DNA from: Metridium senile
Lineage: Eukaryota; Cnidaria; Anthozoa; Actiniaria; Metridiidae
DNA: 64,000 bases
NCBI GenBank assembly: GCA_949775045.1
Contig: OX459097.1
Coordinates: 8,537,954 to 8,601,953 of the forward strand
Reading direction: 5' to 3'
Below the pieces are notes generated by a model, which had not been told where the DNA came from, did not search any database, and was given only the letters and a program-made list of their open reading frames with translations. Positions 24,548 through 38,514 of the stretch are shown piece by piece (within the stretch, counting starts at the first letter, position 1; each line of letters starts with the position of its first letter). A program made the position numbers and the translations under genes.

Positions 24548-27500
24548 GAGTGAATGTCAGTAAGAACCGAGCAAAATCGATCTTTAGCGGCCACACTCAA
24601 AAAATGGATTTCGCTCATATTCCGTTTAAACGTATGAAATAGAATACTTCTAAACGTGTCAAGGTTCGTTTTTCGAAAAACTGAGTATTTTTCGAAAAAA
24701 TCGGAAAAAACGATTTGGACCGTTTTCGGTCTCAAATTAGCGAAATTCAAGCGTGGAATATACAGTCGAAAAACTTCCCTCGAGTGCAAAAGCAAGGCCT
24801 GCCAGCGAAACTCTGTTTGCGTGTATGGAACAAACAGATATTCAACGTTAATTTCAGAGTAAAATATTGTCGTTTCCTTTTTTTATAAAGGAAAAAAGCG
24901 CTCATCAATCAGCACGACTTTGCAGGTCAAAATAAATTACATTTTACTACCATTTTATCAGGGACATTTTCACCATGTGCACGTGCTCAGATTACCTTCA
25001 TATTCTAGCTACTCAATCTTCAAATGATAAGCTTTAAATTGAGGTAAAAATATTTCTGGGCTTTTTACTTTACGGTCCTGTACGAGTAGCTTGAAGTTGA
25101 CACATTTTGCATAAATTTCGAAGACTGATACCATTAAAAAGTAGAATTTATACGTTTACAAGCTTGCATACTTCCTAATAACAATAACAAAAGTATAAAA
25201 ATGATACACATAGGATTCTTGTACTTAATATTTCATTATTAATATCCAACGTACAAGACACTATTAGATTATTATGCTACTCGTAGTATTTCGTTATTTA
25301 ATACTTACCGCCGGTCGCTAATTGTAAACAATTGTTCTCTCATGTACTTTAGATTATTTTGCCGTTTCAAATAACTCCACTAAGCCAAATATAATGTTAG
25401 AATAACATCAGTTCAATAACAGTTTCTTCGTGGGAAAAAAGGCCGTTGATATTGCTTTGGAAATAAAACTATTCTGCTTGCGGTAGTTTTCATGTTTTGG
25501 TTGGTAGACAAACATACAACTTTTGTCTAAGGGGGTAGCCCTGGGTAGATGAATTTGTTATTCGTTATTGGGGTACTATAGGGTTTTTTTCTTCCACATC
25601 CAATGCTATAATGTACATGCAGGATATTGTAATATACAGCTAGTAAAACATGTTTATTGCCTTGTAATTCAATTCATATCCCGGGGGGACGTTTGGGTAA
25701 AACTAACCGCATGTCCGTCGTATCGTTTGGGAGCAAAAAATCAGCGTATTTTTTTATGGTATTAAAATTGAAATCTAGAATCTTCGCATTTCTTTGTATA
25801 TTTTAGGGTATGCAAACGGACCCATCGCTTTGCTTGGCATAGTCGCACGATTTTTGTTTTATGGTTTATCTGGTATCCCTTAATAAGGGTCAAACATCGT
25901 CTATGCCACACCTTTTTAAAAGGACTAATGGGTACCTTTGACAATTCCCGACGAGCATTATCCATACCTTTCCCCTGATTGATACACACATAAACATGTT
26001 TTTAAAAGCTGTAATTATTGTTCACGTTAAGCATATGCAGTTATTTATTACGACTGACTTGGAGATTTTCTCAATATAAGGGGCCTTTCTTTTGGATCGA
26101 CTTGATGTCGTCGATAGCAATTTCAAGGTTTTCGCAGATTTCCTTTAGCATCTTAATAGACTTTGACTTGACCTTGACTTTATTTGATTTCAACATGAAA
26201 TTACAACTAATATACACATACCCGCAAATAGCGGAGCTAGTCGAGGCTACCCTGCGTTACATCTGGCGGGGAATAAACCGGATGTAACGCAGGCTAGTCG
26301 AGGCGGGTAATGTTAACTTAGTATTTACAAATATATATCAGCTTTTTATAAATATATTAAACACATACACAATGTATTTTTATTGATATTGATAGGGGAT
26401 ACAAAAGTTATTTTATTAGAATAAATATATGGAAGAAAAATAATAAGGATGAATAACGAATGAAAAAATATATACTATATAATATTATTCTATTTATATT
26501 AGAGAAAATGGAAAATACTATATTAATTTATCTAATTAAATTATATTGAAAGAGATATCATATCTGAAGTTAGAAAATTTCGACAACGTCGAAGTGGCAA
26601 CAATTTTACGTACAACGGCTGGGTAATGGTTTTAGTAGACATCTAAGTGCAATTATTACACACAATGAAATATACACGACACATGACATGTCAAATTGAT
26701 TTGCCGTTTCTAGTAAATAAACTTTAATACAAAAATGTTTAAAAACAGCGGACTAAAATAGAACGTAGTGTACATATGTACATGATCATCATTAAACCAA
26801 GAAAACTTCAACATATCATTTTAGAAGCTTTCTCAATTTTTTTAAAAAGCTTTTAAAAAAGCGTTTTCATCGTTTTCACTCAAAACAATTTCCCCTGTCC
26901 TACCCCGTGAGGTCGCAGTTGTATGATTTCGTAATACAAAGCAATATTGACGGCTCTTTTCCCACGAACAAACCTTTATTGAACTGATGTTATTCTAACA
27001 TTATGTTTGGCTTAGTGGAGATTATTTGAAACGGCAAAATAATCTAAAGTACATGAAAGAACAGTTGTTTACAATTAGCGACCGGCGGTAAGTAATAACG
27101 AAATACCGCGAAATACTACGAGTAGCATAATAATCTAATAGTGTCTTGTTGGATATCAATAATGAAATATTATAAGTACAAGAATCCTATGTGTATCATT
27201 TATATACTTTTGTTATTGTTATTAGGAAGTATGCAAGCTTGTAAACGTATAAATTCTACTTTTTAATGGTATCAGTCTTATCGCATCAGGCAATTCAGTC
27301 CAATGGTCACTCGAAATTTATGCAAAATGTGTCAACTTCAAGCTACTCGTACGGGACCGTAAAGTAAAAAGCCCAGAAATATTTTTACATCAATTTAAAG
27401 CTTATCATTTGAAGATTGAGTAGCTAGAATATGAAGGTAATCTGAGCACGTGCACATGGAGAAAATGTCCATGATAAAATGTTAGTAAAATGTAATTTAT

Positions 27501-27875
27501 TTTGACCTGCAAAGTCGTGCTGATTGATGAGCGATTATTTCCTTTATAAAACAAGGAAACGACAATATTTTACTCTAAAATTAACGTTGAATATCTGTTT
27601 GTTCCATACACGAAAACAGAGTTTCGCTGGCAGGCCTTGCTTTTGGACACGAGGGAAGTTTTTCGACTGTATATTCCACGCTTGAATTTCGCTAATTTGA
27701 GACCGAAAACGGTCCAAATCGTTTTTTCCGATTTTTTCGAAAAATACTCAGTTTTTCGAAAAACGAACCTTGACAAGTTTAAAAGTAACCTATTTCATAC
27801 GTTTAAACGGAATATGAGCAAAATCCATTTTTTGAGTGTGGCCACGGGTTGCTCGGTTATTACTGACATTTACTC
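24548..27875. mobile_element. 3.33-kb foldback element, about 915-bp inverted arms, TTAA target
   Basis: The left arm (24548 to about 25465) starts GAGTGAATGTCAGTAAGAAC. The right arm (about 26940-27875) is its near complement, ending CTGACATTTACTC. TTAA lies on both sides. Uninterrupted LRAT 3' flanks (17220 and 42620) show the insertion point between AAACA and AAAATCGCTAGCC-like sequence. The unique centre (about 25466-26939) holds no convincing gene, only a short palindrome with CCTGCGTTACATC near 26250-26300. The terminal GAG/CTC and TTAA match the 9.1-kb element at 29318. Confidence 0.9.
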
Positions 27876-29317
27876 TTAAAAATCGCTAGCCGAACTTGAA
27901 AACAGAAGTCCACGGCAAAACTGCAGGTAAATCAGTTTACATCAACAGTGAGGACACCGGCGAACACTTTGAGGTTTTTTATATGTCCTTGTTTTAACCA
28001 ATACCCCATGAGCGAATAGATTAGAAATAAGATTCATTATGAGTTTGAACTCACTGCTTCAGTTTTAGAGGTTTTGAAGCAGTAGAAGGTTTAGAAAATA
28101 ATATCATGAAAAAAGTCAAGTGTTCACGGTTCGAGTATAAAGAACCGATCAAAGAATGCGAAAACTACTTTCACTTTCATTATAAATAAACTCAGAGGGG
28201 ACTATAACCCCGCTATGCTTTCATTAGTGCAAAGCCGTTTATAGTAGAACGACAAACACTGCAACAACCAAGCGAATGCTATTCGCCATTCCCATCTATT
28301 GCAAATATTATAGAGACCCGTGGCTAAAAATCGCCAGCCTCCTCCAGGTTACAGTGGAGCAGCCGAAACGAGCGACGCAGGAGAGCGGCGACTTTACTGA
28401 GTTGGTTGCCAACTCAACTCGAAGGGGGGCTCCGTCTCTCAAGAGGAAATAAACGTACTGAACTAAACTGTTGTTTTGATTCAATTCTCATCACTTCGCT
28501 TTTTCTCTATCAAAAAATTACTTCTTGCCGCCGTACAAATCGGGAGATCAATTTTTTTTTGCCACACTGCCATTTCTTACTAGCGAAATGTTTTCAAAAA
28601 GACCTGTCTTATCTGTTTTTGTTGTAAAGATATTCTTAGGCTAGCTACTAGCCTATTTTATTCAAAACATATAAATATATGGCAAGAATTGTTTTTCTTT
28701 TGGAAATTTCATCACTATGTTTATGTGATAAACAGAACAGTACGTCAGTTGCTTGGAGATACGAATTGTGTCTTCTCGTGTGGAAAGTCTCTAACACGCA
28801 ATTTTATTTGTTCTGCACATAGTCAGATTGATTAACTATGTTCTGCGATAATCCACGCTCGCGTCAAAAAAATTATTTTCCAAGTATTTGCTGATCTAGA
28901 CAACAAATTTTAAAAACTTCAAGTGGTAGAAATACTGCTATTTATAACCCCTCCGTGAGATTTATATTTGATTAATATTAATTATCTTTATCATTTCGTG
29001 ACGATCTCGCTAACAAGGCGAGTATGTTGAAAGTCACGGACTGCTTCACACATCATAAATCTTAACAAAATATTGTTATGAAAAAAAAAAAGAAAGAAAA
29101 AAAAAAAGAACAAGCAAAAGTTCACTAGTAGACAAATATAACTAACTAACAAGCCACTAAACTGAGACAGACGGATATACAGACAGACAAGACAAACAAA
29201 TTTCCATTAGAACGCACTCTTTCCCATACCTCTATGTACTTAATTTTCATTAAATTTCATAACAAAATTATTTTCAATTACATTTTTTTTTTTTTTACAT
29301 TTTCCATTCCTATTTAA
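27876..29317. other. LRAT 3' flank and unassigned DNA
   Basis: 27880-27930 is the continuation of the duplicated LRAT 3' flank (AAATCGCTAGCC, then CAGAAGTCCACGGC). The remainder, including a GC-richer patch at 28340-28440 and an A-rich run near 29080-29110, contains nothing I can name. Confidence 0.4.
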
Positions 29318-30465
29318 GAGCGAGTCCGCGTGAAAACCATGCAGACGAGTCTACACCGTACATCACCGATTTTCTTCAAACTTAGCTCGATTATACATCT
29401 TAGTTAACTTATTACTTTGGTGAATTTTTTTGGCTTTAAATTAAAAAGGCTTAAAGTTACAAGCGTTTGAGTATTTTATCCTAAAAACGGTAAAAATTTG
29501 CATAAAATATACCTGAAGGTTTACGGCCTCGTATTTCCTCTGTAATTTAGTTCTTGAACCAATATTCTGTCCACGTTTAGCACATTACCTAATATTTGCT
29601 TCAAGTTGAATAAAAAGTCGTGAAACCAATATTGGGTTGTTTTATAACGGGTTGAGTTATTGCTATTTTTCTGCTTTGACGAAAAGTGTAAAAATATACT
29701 CTAGAAAAAAGCGATTTGCACCTATCCGGCAGTGATTCCTGTAACTTCGAAACCTTTATCAGATAGTATGATGATAGAGACAAGGATTTATCGAAAAAAA
29801 AGTTTGTAAAGTATTTATTTTCGAGGCGAAAAATAACTAAGAAGTTGGTGGAATTTACATTGTTTGAAGTTGTCACGTGACAAACCTAAGTATACAACAA
29901 ATCTACAACACGCTAAATATGATCCCAATATAATGATAATAAGCGTAAAAATCAATTATATAAATCAAAATAATAATATTTATTATAATATAAGATCATG
30001 TTTGAATAAATAATAGTTTTAGGCTCAGTGTTAAAGCCGAATACAGTAATGTTTTGCCTGTCTAAATCTTTGTATCTGCGGCTTTCTTATGTCTGGTAAA
30101 AATTAATCTTGCATATTATTATTTTCACAGTAAAATATTTTTCTAATAAAACCATTTTTACGGTTTTAGAATTATGCATTTATCAACCTCACACAAAACA
30201 TGTCAATGAAATTATTAACTTATGCGGTTGCTATAAAACAGAAACAGAGAAAGCAAATGTACAGCTATAAAACTATGGTAATCAAAACTTTTTTGAAACT
30301 GGTTCATTATTATCCTGATTATAATCACTCTCCAGGGATGTGAATACGTTTTCATAAAGATATATTATCAAAGTTCTGGTAATAATTAAGACAGTTTTAA
30401 AGACATTTTTCTTTCAGGTTATTGTTGTTTTGCATAAATTAGAAATTGACATTCATCTGAGCGGC

Positions 30466-33400
30466 ATGTTTGGTATAGACACCGGCATTAATGGCCATTT
30501 TATGTTCATTAGTCGACGTTTATTTGGACATTATTATTTAATGGCGGTTTGCTCTTTTAACGATCTATCTGTGAAAAATTGTGGTAATATTCCAAGAAAC
30601 AAAGACACCTATTTTGTTTTGGTACCTGTGAAATCTTGTGCAAAGAGTATTTGCGCACATCTACGTGGCTGTCTCAATACTTCTTCAAAAGATGTGAAGG
30701 ACGAGTGCGAGCTAATACTTTTAAGAGCTGGTCTTTTTAAAAGTGAAAGTACAGATGAGATGACCATATGTCCTCTCCACAGGGACCACTTTGGTTTAGG
30801 CTGGCGACCTAGCAGAGTATGTAAACATCCTATGCACAATTGTAAGCAAAAGCCTGCAAGAGGAGTGACAAGGAGAATTTCACTAGAGATATTTGAAACT
30901 TGGGGGATGTTGTGTGAAATTGGTCAAGGTATTGTTACATGGGCTGCATTTTCCATCTGAATTTCTGTGAAATTAAAAATACTAATAGTTTATTATCGTT
31001 TAAAGGAATTTGCATGAAGTGTTTGGAGACTCACGGGAGTACACTAGAAAGGTCGATATCGCAGGTATGAATGTTTGCTAGTTATGTAATAACTAGTCTC
31101 CAAATATAAAAATAATATTCCGTTATAATATAAATATTAAATATACTTATATTAGACTACCAATATAACAATCATCATTCTAGCTCTTATCATATTTTCT
31201 TATGTAATGTAATGTGGTTGCTAGCTAGATCCTCCTTGTACCCCTCCAAACACCCCCATCCCCCCCCCCCCCCCCCCCCCCCCCAATCGATAATGAATAT
31301 GTGGTGAATTATTCATCTGTACGACCGCTGGCGGCTCACAATCACGAGAAATTAGTAGTTAGCTGGTTAGTATGTCTTTGTATTAGTATTAGGTGAAAGG
31401 GGGGGGGGGGATTGGGGGAGGGGGGGGGGGGGGGTGGGAGGGGCAAAAGTTGTTAGCACTGAGCGGCCATTTGGCGAAATAAGTTTGTCCGAAATTGCGA
31501 AAAACGCAGTATTTTTTCAAAAGCGTTAAATAGAGCAATAAGTTTAGAACTGTGTTTGTTAGTTTTACAACTATTTAGTGTTACCCTAAATAAACATTTT
31601 TTTTAAATTCTTCATGTCAAACTTGTTCTATTATTACTGACAGATTTAAATTCAAATAGTAACGACTCGTAGAAAGAGTTCGCAAATTAAACCCGCTTTG
31701 TACATGTTCATTTCGCGCGATTGGCTAGTCCCCTATATGAAAGATTTACATTACATTATTTGATCGTCCGGTCCATTCTCGTTACCATTCAATTCTCCAT
31801 CCATTCTGTTACTTACGTCGTTATAACAACGGTTTTCGGAGATCTTTTCATGTGCCAAATGTGTTCCTTAACCAATCTTATGCTCTATTAAAATTAATTT
31901 TACTATAGACACAGGAATCATCATCTAGTAATGAGACCACAGGAATTGACATTCCATCTCCTCTAACTGACAGCGATGGCGAAGTCGAGGATTCGTTTAT
32001 GACAAAGAGAACAGAGGTTGGTTTTTGTTTCGTGTTTTATTTAACAAAAAAGCACTGTTATTACGTTAACTGAAGTAATAAAAGAGAAACGGAATTATTT
32101 TTGTATTACTCAAAAATACTTTTGTTATTTGTAGGTGCACCCAGGGAAATACTGCGAAGTGGCAAACAGATATGACAATATGATGTCACCATTATCTGAT
32201 TTGATTAAACAAACACAGTCTTTATCATTGGAACCGGATGATGAATACATGCCCACGCCTAAGAAAAACTATAAGCTCCACGCCCTAAACCAAAACATTG
32301 CAACTTTGAGTGGCGGACGAGTGAGCCCAGTGAGGTTTCAGTTAAACCAAGATGTAACTGAAGCAGCTAAAAGTACTCGATCCTATATCAAACGAAAGGC
32401 CTATGAAGTAGTAGAGACCACGCTTGAGTGTATGGCCCCCGGACAATCTAGAGAACTACTAAAGCTTATAATAGAACCAACAACCGTGGATGACAAACCT
32501 GCCAATGAAATCATGAAGACGCTCATCTCACTCTATGATAAAGCCCCAACACGACAAGCAAGACTGACCTTGCTGGCGGTCTTCGTACAACACTTTACAA
32601 AAACACAACTGAAAGAGATGGTCCCGGGACTGACAACGTGGAGGATCGACGAAGCAAGAAAATATGCTGATGATGGGGATTTGTTTGAGCAAAAGGGTAC
32701 TGTCATCCGTTATCGCTTGGACGAAAAAAAAGTCGATCATTTTATAGATTTTATCAGCAGTCCTTACTATCTTCAGGACGTCGCATACGGAACAAGAAAA
32801 ATACGACTTTCAAATGGAGAGGTAATAGAGATACCAAACATGGTTAGAACAGTGGTAAACGCAAGAATGATAAAGCTTTACGAATCATATTGTCAGGAAG
32901 TAGACGTCGTACCACTTGGACGGTCAACGCTGTTTTCCATTTTAAAGGTGAATTACTAATAACTAATCAATTAATTAATGGTAAATTATTATATTATTAA
33001 ATGTTTTGAAAGGCTGCAAAAAATGAACAAAATGATTACAATTATTAATGTATTATATTATTACCATTATAGATATGTGCATCATCTCAGAGAAAAAGCC
33101 TTTCAGGACTGGATAACTCAGCGTGTGAAGGTGCAACTGCTTTTGACACTATGGAAACCATAGTACAGACTTTAGAGTCCCTTGGTAAGTATTGCTAAAA
33201 AAAGTGTCATAAAATCGCATCGTTTTTGAATTTTTGGACAGCTAGGACTTAGCAAGTTACAAGCAAGTTACCCCAGGGGCGGATCCAGAAATTTGACAAG
33301 GGGGTGAACTTTGATATCTTTTTGGGGAATAAGGGCAGACACAAGTGCGCAAAGATCGTAATGTGCCCACTTTTTTTTCCTAAAACGGGACTTTACTGCA

Positions 33401-36400
33401 AAAGGGGGGAGGAGGGGGTGTGGTGTGGTGTGAAAAGTCACCCAGTCCCCCCCTCTCCATCCGCCCCTGTACCCTATGTGTCTTTCCTTTTTACAGGTTC
33501 ACCTGCTGATAGTACTAACAAGTTCATAGAAAGGATTCGTGCGGCTAAAAGATATTTCAAAGGCGATTACAAACTCCATGCAATCGAGGAAAGTCCGTGT
33601 GCCGAACATTGTATACGATATGCTCTGTCTTCAAACGATGATAAATTTGCGTCAGCTTGTAAACACGAACATCAAATGGAATGCGATCGATGCAAGGACT
33701 GCAGGAAAATTGCTAAAGACATATTGACTGAACTAGATTCAGAGTGTATTTCATACAGGTAATCCTACATAGTAATGAATTTGAATTTATCACATGATGC
33801 GATTGTTGTAAAAATCCACTGAAATATTATATACACACAACAACTAAAAATAGTAGTAAAATAAATTGTATTGTTAGTATACCAACTGTCAAAGCTCATT
33901 TTTCCCGCACTTTGATTGGGCGATAGGGTATCACGTGAACGTAAACAAATTTGGATGTTGCCGCGGAGTCTTAGTGGGCAACAATATGTTATTTACCGGG
34001 AAATAAAAAAACCCGAAGTCCTGTTTAGAATAAAAAGGGCGAGAGTTACTCCCTTTGTCCAAGTGTTAAGGGTGATCGGCCTACCTTTTAGGGTTAAAAA
34101 TGTTTCCTCTGCGTACCTTTTAGGGTCCTTTGGGGTTCTGGCTCAAAACTTAGTTACTTAACATGATTCCGTACCTGTAAGGGTCATTTTTACTCTTCTT
34201 TGTTGCTAAACGTAAGCTTAATTGGTTGGCAAGAACATCGCACAGCCGTACCTTTTAGGGGTTGAAATCAACAAGGCTTTAACAGTTATTTCTGTCTGTG
34301 CGTAACTTTTAGGGGTCGTTTTTAAAACCTCCGCCGATCACCGCTAAGGGAGTACCACAAAACATACTGTTTCCCTCGGTCCCAGCAGAGTTTGAAAATT
34401 GAAAAATACTTCGCTCTTAGTTACTGTGTTTACTAGCAAGACGCCATCTTGAGCAGTTTGGTTGCACGGTCGTGACCACGTGACCTAACCAAAACCATAA
34501 CAATAACATTAACTCTGGTACCAGTCAATATTTAGTGATAAATAAGCTCTTTCGCACTATACTTAATACCCCATATGCGTTGTAATTGCCATTCAATTGA
34601 TTGTCACAGTATTTCTTGAAATTGGTGACCATGATTTCTAGCGGTGGTTTACATCCCTTTTAAGAACATTACATTTATTACGTTTTACTATATTTAGCTA
34701 TCCGGAACAAAAAGAAGAGTTAATGCACGATGCCAAAAAAGCCGAAGAAAAAGTCGAAGAATGGAAATCGCACATTGTCCGGACAATTAACCAAGACAAA
34801 GCCAAAAGGGAAATCCTTGAAAATCTAACGTACGACCAGGCTTTGATCATGATGGATTGGGCGATGAAATTGCTTCCTCGCAAGTACCGTGAAGCACAAA
34901 CAGAATGGTTTGGTAAAAAAGGTCTAAGTTGGCACATTTCAGCCTGTATTACTAGAGCAGCTAACGATGAAAACGACTTTGAGGTACAGTTTTTTTTGTA
35001 AAATATAATACCTATATCATATAATATCATGTGTACATGTATTAATTTTTTACCCTTTTTGTTTACAGGTGCGTACTTTCGTTCACATTTTGGAGAAATG
35101 TAACCAAGATTGGTTTTCTGTGCTGTCTATATTAGATAACCTGTTTTTGGAACTTCCAGCATTCTTGCCAGACCTGAGGGAAATATTTCTCAGAAGCGAC
35201 AATGCTGGATGCTACCACAACGCTGCTTTGATTGCAAATGCTTTTACCATTGCCTCTAAAAAGGGGTTCGTTCTAAAGAGTTACAGTTTCAGTGAAGCTC
35301 AAAGTGGCAAAGACGTATGCGATAGAAAAATAGCACCTCTAAAGGCACATATTAACAGATACTTAAATGAAGGTAATCAAAATTTACACAAGCACACAGG
35401 CAGCCCAACTACTCAATCTGAAGAATTTTCTAAAGCGAATAGTTGTGATTCTTTGAGCGCGCGGGCGGGCTTCCTGTGGTGTATTTGTTTGAATGTGCGC
35501 GGATGGGATTCCTGTGGCTTTTCGAAAACTCGCGCAGTGTCGAAGAGGGTACCGGTAGTATTTTCACAAAATAATAATTATTTGAAAAAAATAATTGTTT
35601 TCGCTTTTAAAAAATTTCTCAGATCGACTAGGCTGCCTGTGCACAAGCAAACTAAATCACTAACTAAGTAAAACAAAGAACTAACGCATAAACAAACAAA
35701 TAAAACTAAACATGCATGCATGCAACCAAACAAGTGAACGAAGAAATAAATTGTAATTCTAGTTTAAAAATTAAATTAAATTTACGGTGTCACTCATATC
35801 AGCAGTGTATTTTATAAATTACTGGATAAAAACACTAATATTTCATTGTACGTACTAGGACATGACGTCACTACACCCGAACAACTAAAAGAAGCCATTG
35901 ATTCATATGGGGGGTTAAAAGGATGCCAAGCTGCAATACTGAAGCTAGATAATGAAGTAGAGTCTACTACGACACCAATAAAGATGAAAGGTATAAGCAA
36001 ACTGAAGCACTTCGAGTATAAAAAAGACGGGTCAGTAACTGTGTGGCAGGCGTGGAACATTGGAAAGGGCATGGAGAAATCGAAGGAAGATGTATTCACA
36101 ACTACTTGTCCTCTGGAAGAGACGGGAGTAACCGTAACCCAACCATTCCTTGTGGCAAAAGTAACATCAGGTATTTTAAAGAAAAAACCACACCAGCAGC
36201 CAACACGCACTGTACAAAGTAAAGAAGTCATGTCATCAATGGGAGAAAAACCTGCTAGGTTTTACTGTCCTGAAGAAGGGTGCATTAAAGTGTACCGCTC
36301 TATTCGTTATCTTGAGCAGCACCTTGATGTCGGAAAGCATGACCTCAAGCTTCATGAAGAATCACAGTATGACCAAATACGAAGGAAATGGGCTCAAACA

Positions 36401-36844
36401 TGCACATCCCTGAAACTTGCAAATCCTTCTTGTCCATCCATGCACAGTGCGACTTCTCACTCACAAGGCGACGTTGAAATGGGTTGGGCATTACCAAAGT
36501 CGAAGCAAGGCAAGCGATTTTCGTCACAGGTCAAGACCTTTCTTCTAGAGCAGTTTGTGATAGGAGAGGACACCGGTAGGAAGGTAACACCTACGGAAAC
36601 GTCAAGACGCATGCGTTCAATGCGAGACACAGCCGGAAAGAAGGTCTTTGAAAAGGAAGATTGGCTGACTGTTCAGCAGATTACAAGCTACTTCTCAAGA
36701 CTAGCTAGTATGAAAAAACTTGGGAAGCTACCATCAGCCCCTGTGACTGAAGATGAAGATGAAGAAGATGAAGTTGATGTTGCTCTCCAAACAGCCGTAA
36801 GCTATAATCTGCGTAAGAAAGTGATCAAGAAACTGACTTTGTAA
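30466..36844 (+). CDS. nine-exon putative DDD transposase with Cys/His domain and C2H2 finger
   Basis: Exons: 30466-30928 (acceptor at 30417, so the coding exon may extend upstream), 31006-31064, 31909-32016, 32135-32947, 33073-33184, 33497-33758, 34698-34983, 35069-35372 and 35859-36844. All borders are GT-AG, phases agree, and the sum is 3,393 nt = 1,130 residues plus stop. The N-terminus is Cys/His-rich (TICPLHRDHFGLGW, VCKHPMHNC, GICMKC), probably zinc-binding. Residues 210-480 are a helical domain. The putative catalytic core has Asp659 (IMMDWAMKLLP), Asp745 (LRSDNAGCYHN) and Asp783 or Asp786 (GKDVCDRKIAPLK), the last following a Gly-Lys as in several transposases. A C2H2 finger follows (Cys939, Cys944, His957, His963), then an acidic patch near the C-terminus. 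Position inside matched inverted repeats supports a transposase role; the catalytic assignment is inference. Confidence 0.78.
31190..31450. mobile_element. small inverted element with poly-C and poly-G arms
   Basis: A C-run (31261-31284) and G-rich runs (31398-31440) face each other across about 110 bp, with CACCCCCATC and its G-rich complement just outside. It lies in intron 2 of the transposase gene at 30466-36844. The homopolymers make the ends imprecise. Confidence 0.5.
33272..33476. mobile_element. MITE with CAGGGGCGGATCCAG end
   Basis: The left end CAGGGGCGGATCCAG and right end CCATCCGCCCCTG are inverted. TACCC occurs on both sides. It sits in the intron just before the exon at 33497, so its right end is about 20 bp from that acceptor. 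Such GGATCCAG-ended elements recur at 61241-61402. Confidence 0.65.
34035..34370. mobile_element. inverted-repeat element in transposase intron
   Basis: Left GAGTTACTCCCTTTGT and AAGGGTGATCGGCC face right GCCGATCACCGCTAAGGGAG. Internally TACCTTTTAGGG recurs at least three times. No gene. Confidence 0.5.
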
Positions 36845-37057
36845 AACTTTTGTCTTTTTGACTTTCGTAGCTGTCAGTAGACGATTTCATTCGCATTATG
36901 TTTTAGATTCGGCTTGGCCTTTCATTGAATAATATATACATATTATTGAAACTAGTATTGAAGAGTTTTGAATTGAGTCGTTTCTGAATCTGGATTACCA
37001 TCGATTTAATTGCTATACGGCCGCCGTCAGACAAAACGTTTGTGAAGAGATTCTTTT

Positions 37058-37285
37058 AGGGACCATTTGATTTTTGTAGGGGGGTGGGTAGATTTTCAGC
37101 GAGCTCGAATTTTTTTCCACCCTCGAGTGTTGCAGGATATTTTTTGCTGTAACAAGCTATATATTTTTTGCCATATTGATTTTGATTGCATGATTGTTGT
37201 TTTTTTTTTTAGGTTGGAGAGCTTGCTCGATATATTTTTGGGGATTTAACCCACCCACCCTACAAATATTAAATGGTCCCTCCCT
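37058..37285. mobile_element. MITE ending AGGGACCATTTGAT
   Basis: The left end AGGGACCATTTGATTTTTGT followed by a G-run and the right end CCCACCCTACAAATATTAAA followed by TGGTCCCT are inverted copies. About 228 bp, inside the 3' part of the 9.1-kb transposon. Confidence 0.7.
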
Positions 37286-38514
37286 TACGTCAATCAATTG
37301 ATAATTTGTCTAGACTACTAATTATTGCTGTTCACTTCGAAAACTCTGTTGGGCCCGGCTTTCTTATATTTATTTTTATTATCACTATTATATTATTTCA
37401 TTTTTTATAGTGTCATAATACTGATGATTCAGTGTGAAAGTTAACGCTCACTGATAAACATCGACCGGGAACCAGTTCGTGACAGTTCGATTGTTTCTGA
37501 CCGCATAGGCAATCAATGCTGATAATCAGACTTGGCTACGCTGTCGTTATAATTTGGATAATTTTCATATTTTATACTTTTGCTTGACGAATGTGCTGCC
37601 TTAAAGATGTAAGTATCGAACATTTATACATAAATCAACTCAATATTCTTTGTTGTAATTTGATCAGCTTAGCATTATCGTTGATGCAAATTAAACTCAA
37701 ACGGCATGTTTTTGTGTGTATATATTTCGAAAAACAAAACAGCTTATATATGGTTAAAATATTTTATCATTGTACATTTATGACTTCTTAAAACGTCCTA
37801 CTACATTATCTGTTGTTTTCAGGTAAGTATTTCAACTTATCGGCTATTTTAGTCGCAAATGGTCATTAGTCTTATGCATTGGAGGCCATTGGATACGTGT
37901 AAAAACACGAAATTCGTGATACTGTATCTCTTCACCATTAAAACTTTACAGAAATTTTTTTCTTTGTATTTGTTAACCATTATCAGTTGTACATAAAAGT
38001 CAAACTTTGTGGTTTTAAAAAGTTGCCGGATCTCGTATATCGAATTGTTAAGAATGCATACTTAAAATGTAGATTTCATAGCCTGATATGTAAATAAGCG
38101 TAAATTTTTATGAAATAAATATGTTGATATTTCGAAACTGTTGTTGTGTTTATTATATGTTGTACTAGGCCTGTACAAATTCCAGTTAAGAAAAAAGCTA
38201 CAGTTTTAGAGAAATTAATTTATAAAGTTGGTGTAAATTTCAAGCGATTTTTATCGTTCGTCTGACTACATTCCCTTAAACCTCGATATCTGCTAGAGAA
38301 TTTAATATTTTTGTTTGATATTACACACAGTTAATATTTACACTAAAATACATGTCCCTGCTAAAAATGAAAGAAATCGGTGATACCCGTTGTAGACACA
38401 TTTTTCGATTTTGCATGGTTTTCACATGGACTCGCTCTTAATTACTTTGAAGTTCAAAAGCAAAATCAATCGCTGTATAAATGATTTCCTTTTCCTCGCA
38501 CCACTGTTAGAAAT

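Larger units (their letters stand above)
29318..38437 (+). mobile_element. 9.12-kb autonomous TTAA DNA transposon, Sola-like candidate
   Basis: Left terminus GAGCGAGTCCGCGTGAAAAC and right terminus are inverted copies (26 bp with two mismatches, then weaker similarity including ATCACCGATTT). TTAA flanks both (29314-29317, 38438-38441). Inside is one nine-exon gene, 30466-36844, with no frameshift seen. TTAA duplication, GAG ends and a D-D-D-type catalytic layout resemble the Sola superfamily as I recall it; the assignment is tentative. Introns have themselves collected small repeats (31190-31450, 33272-33476, 34035-34370), and the 3' part another (37058-37285). Confidence 0.87.
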
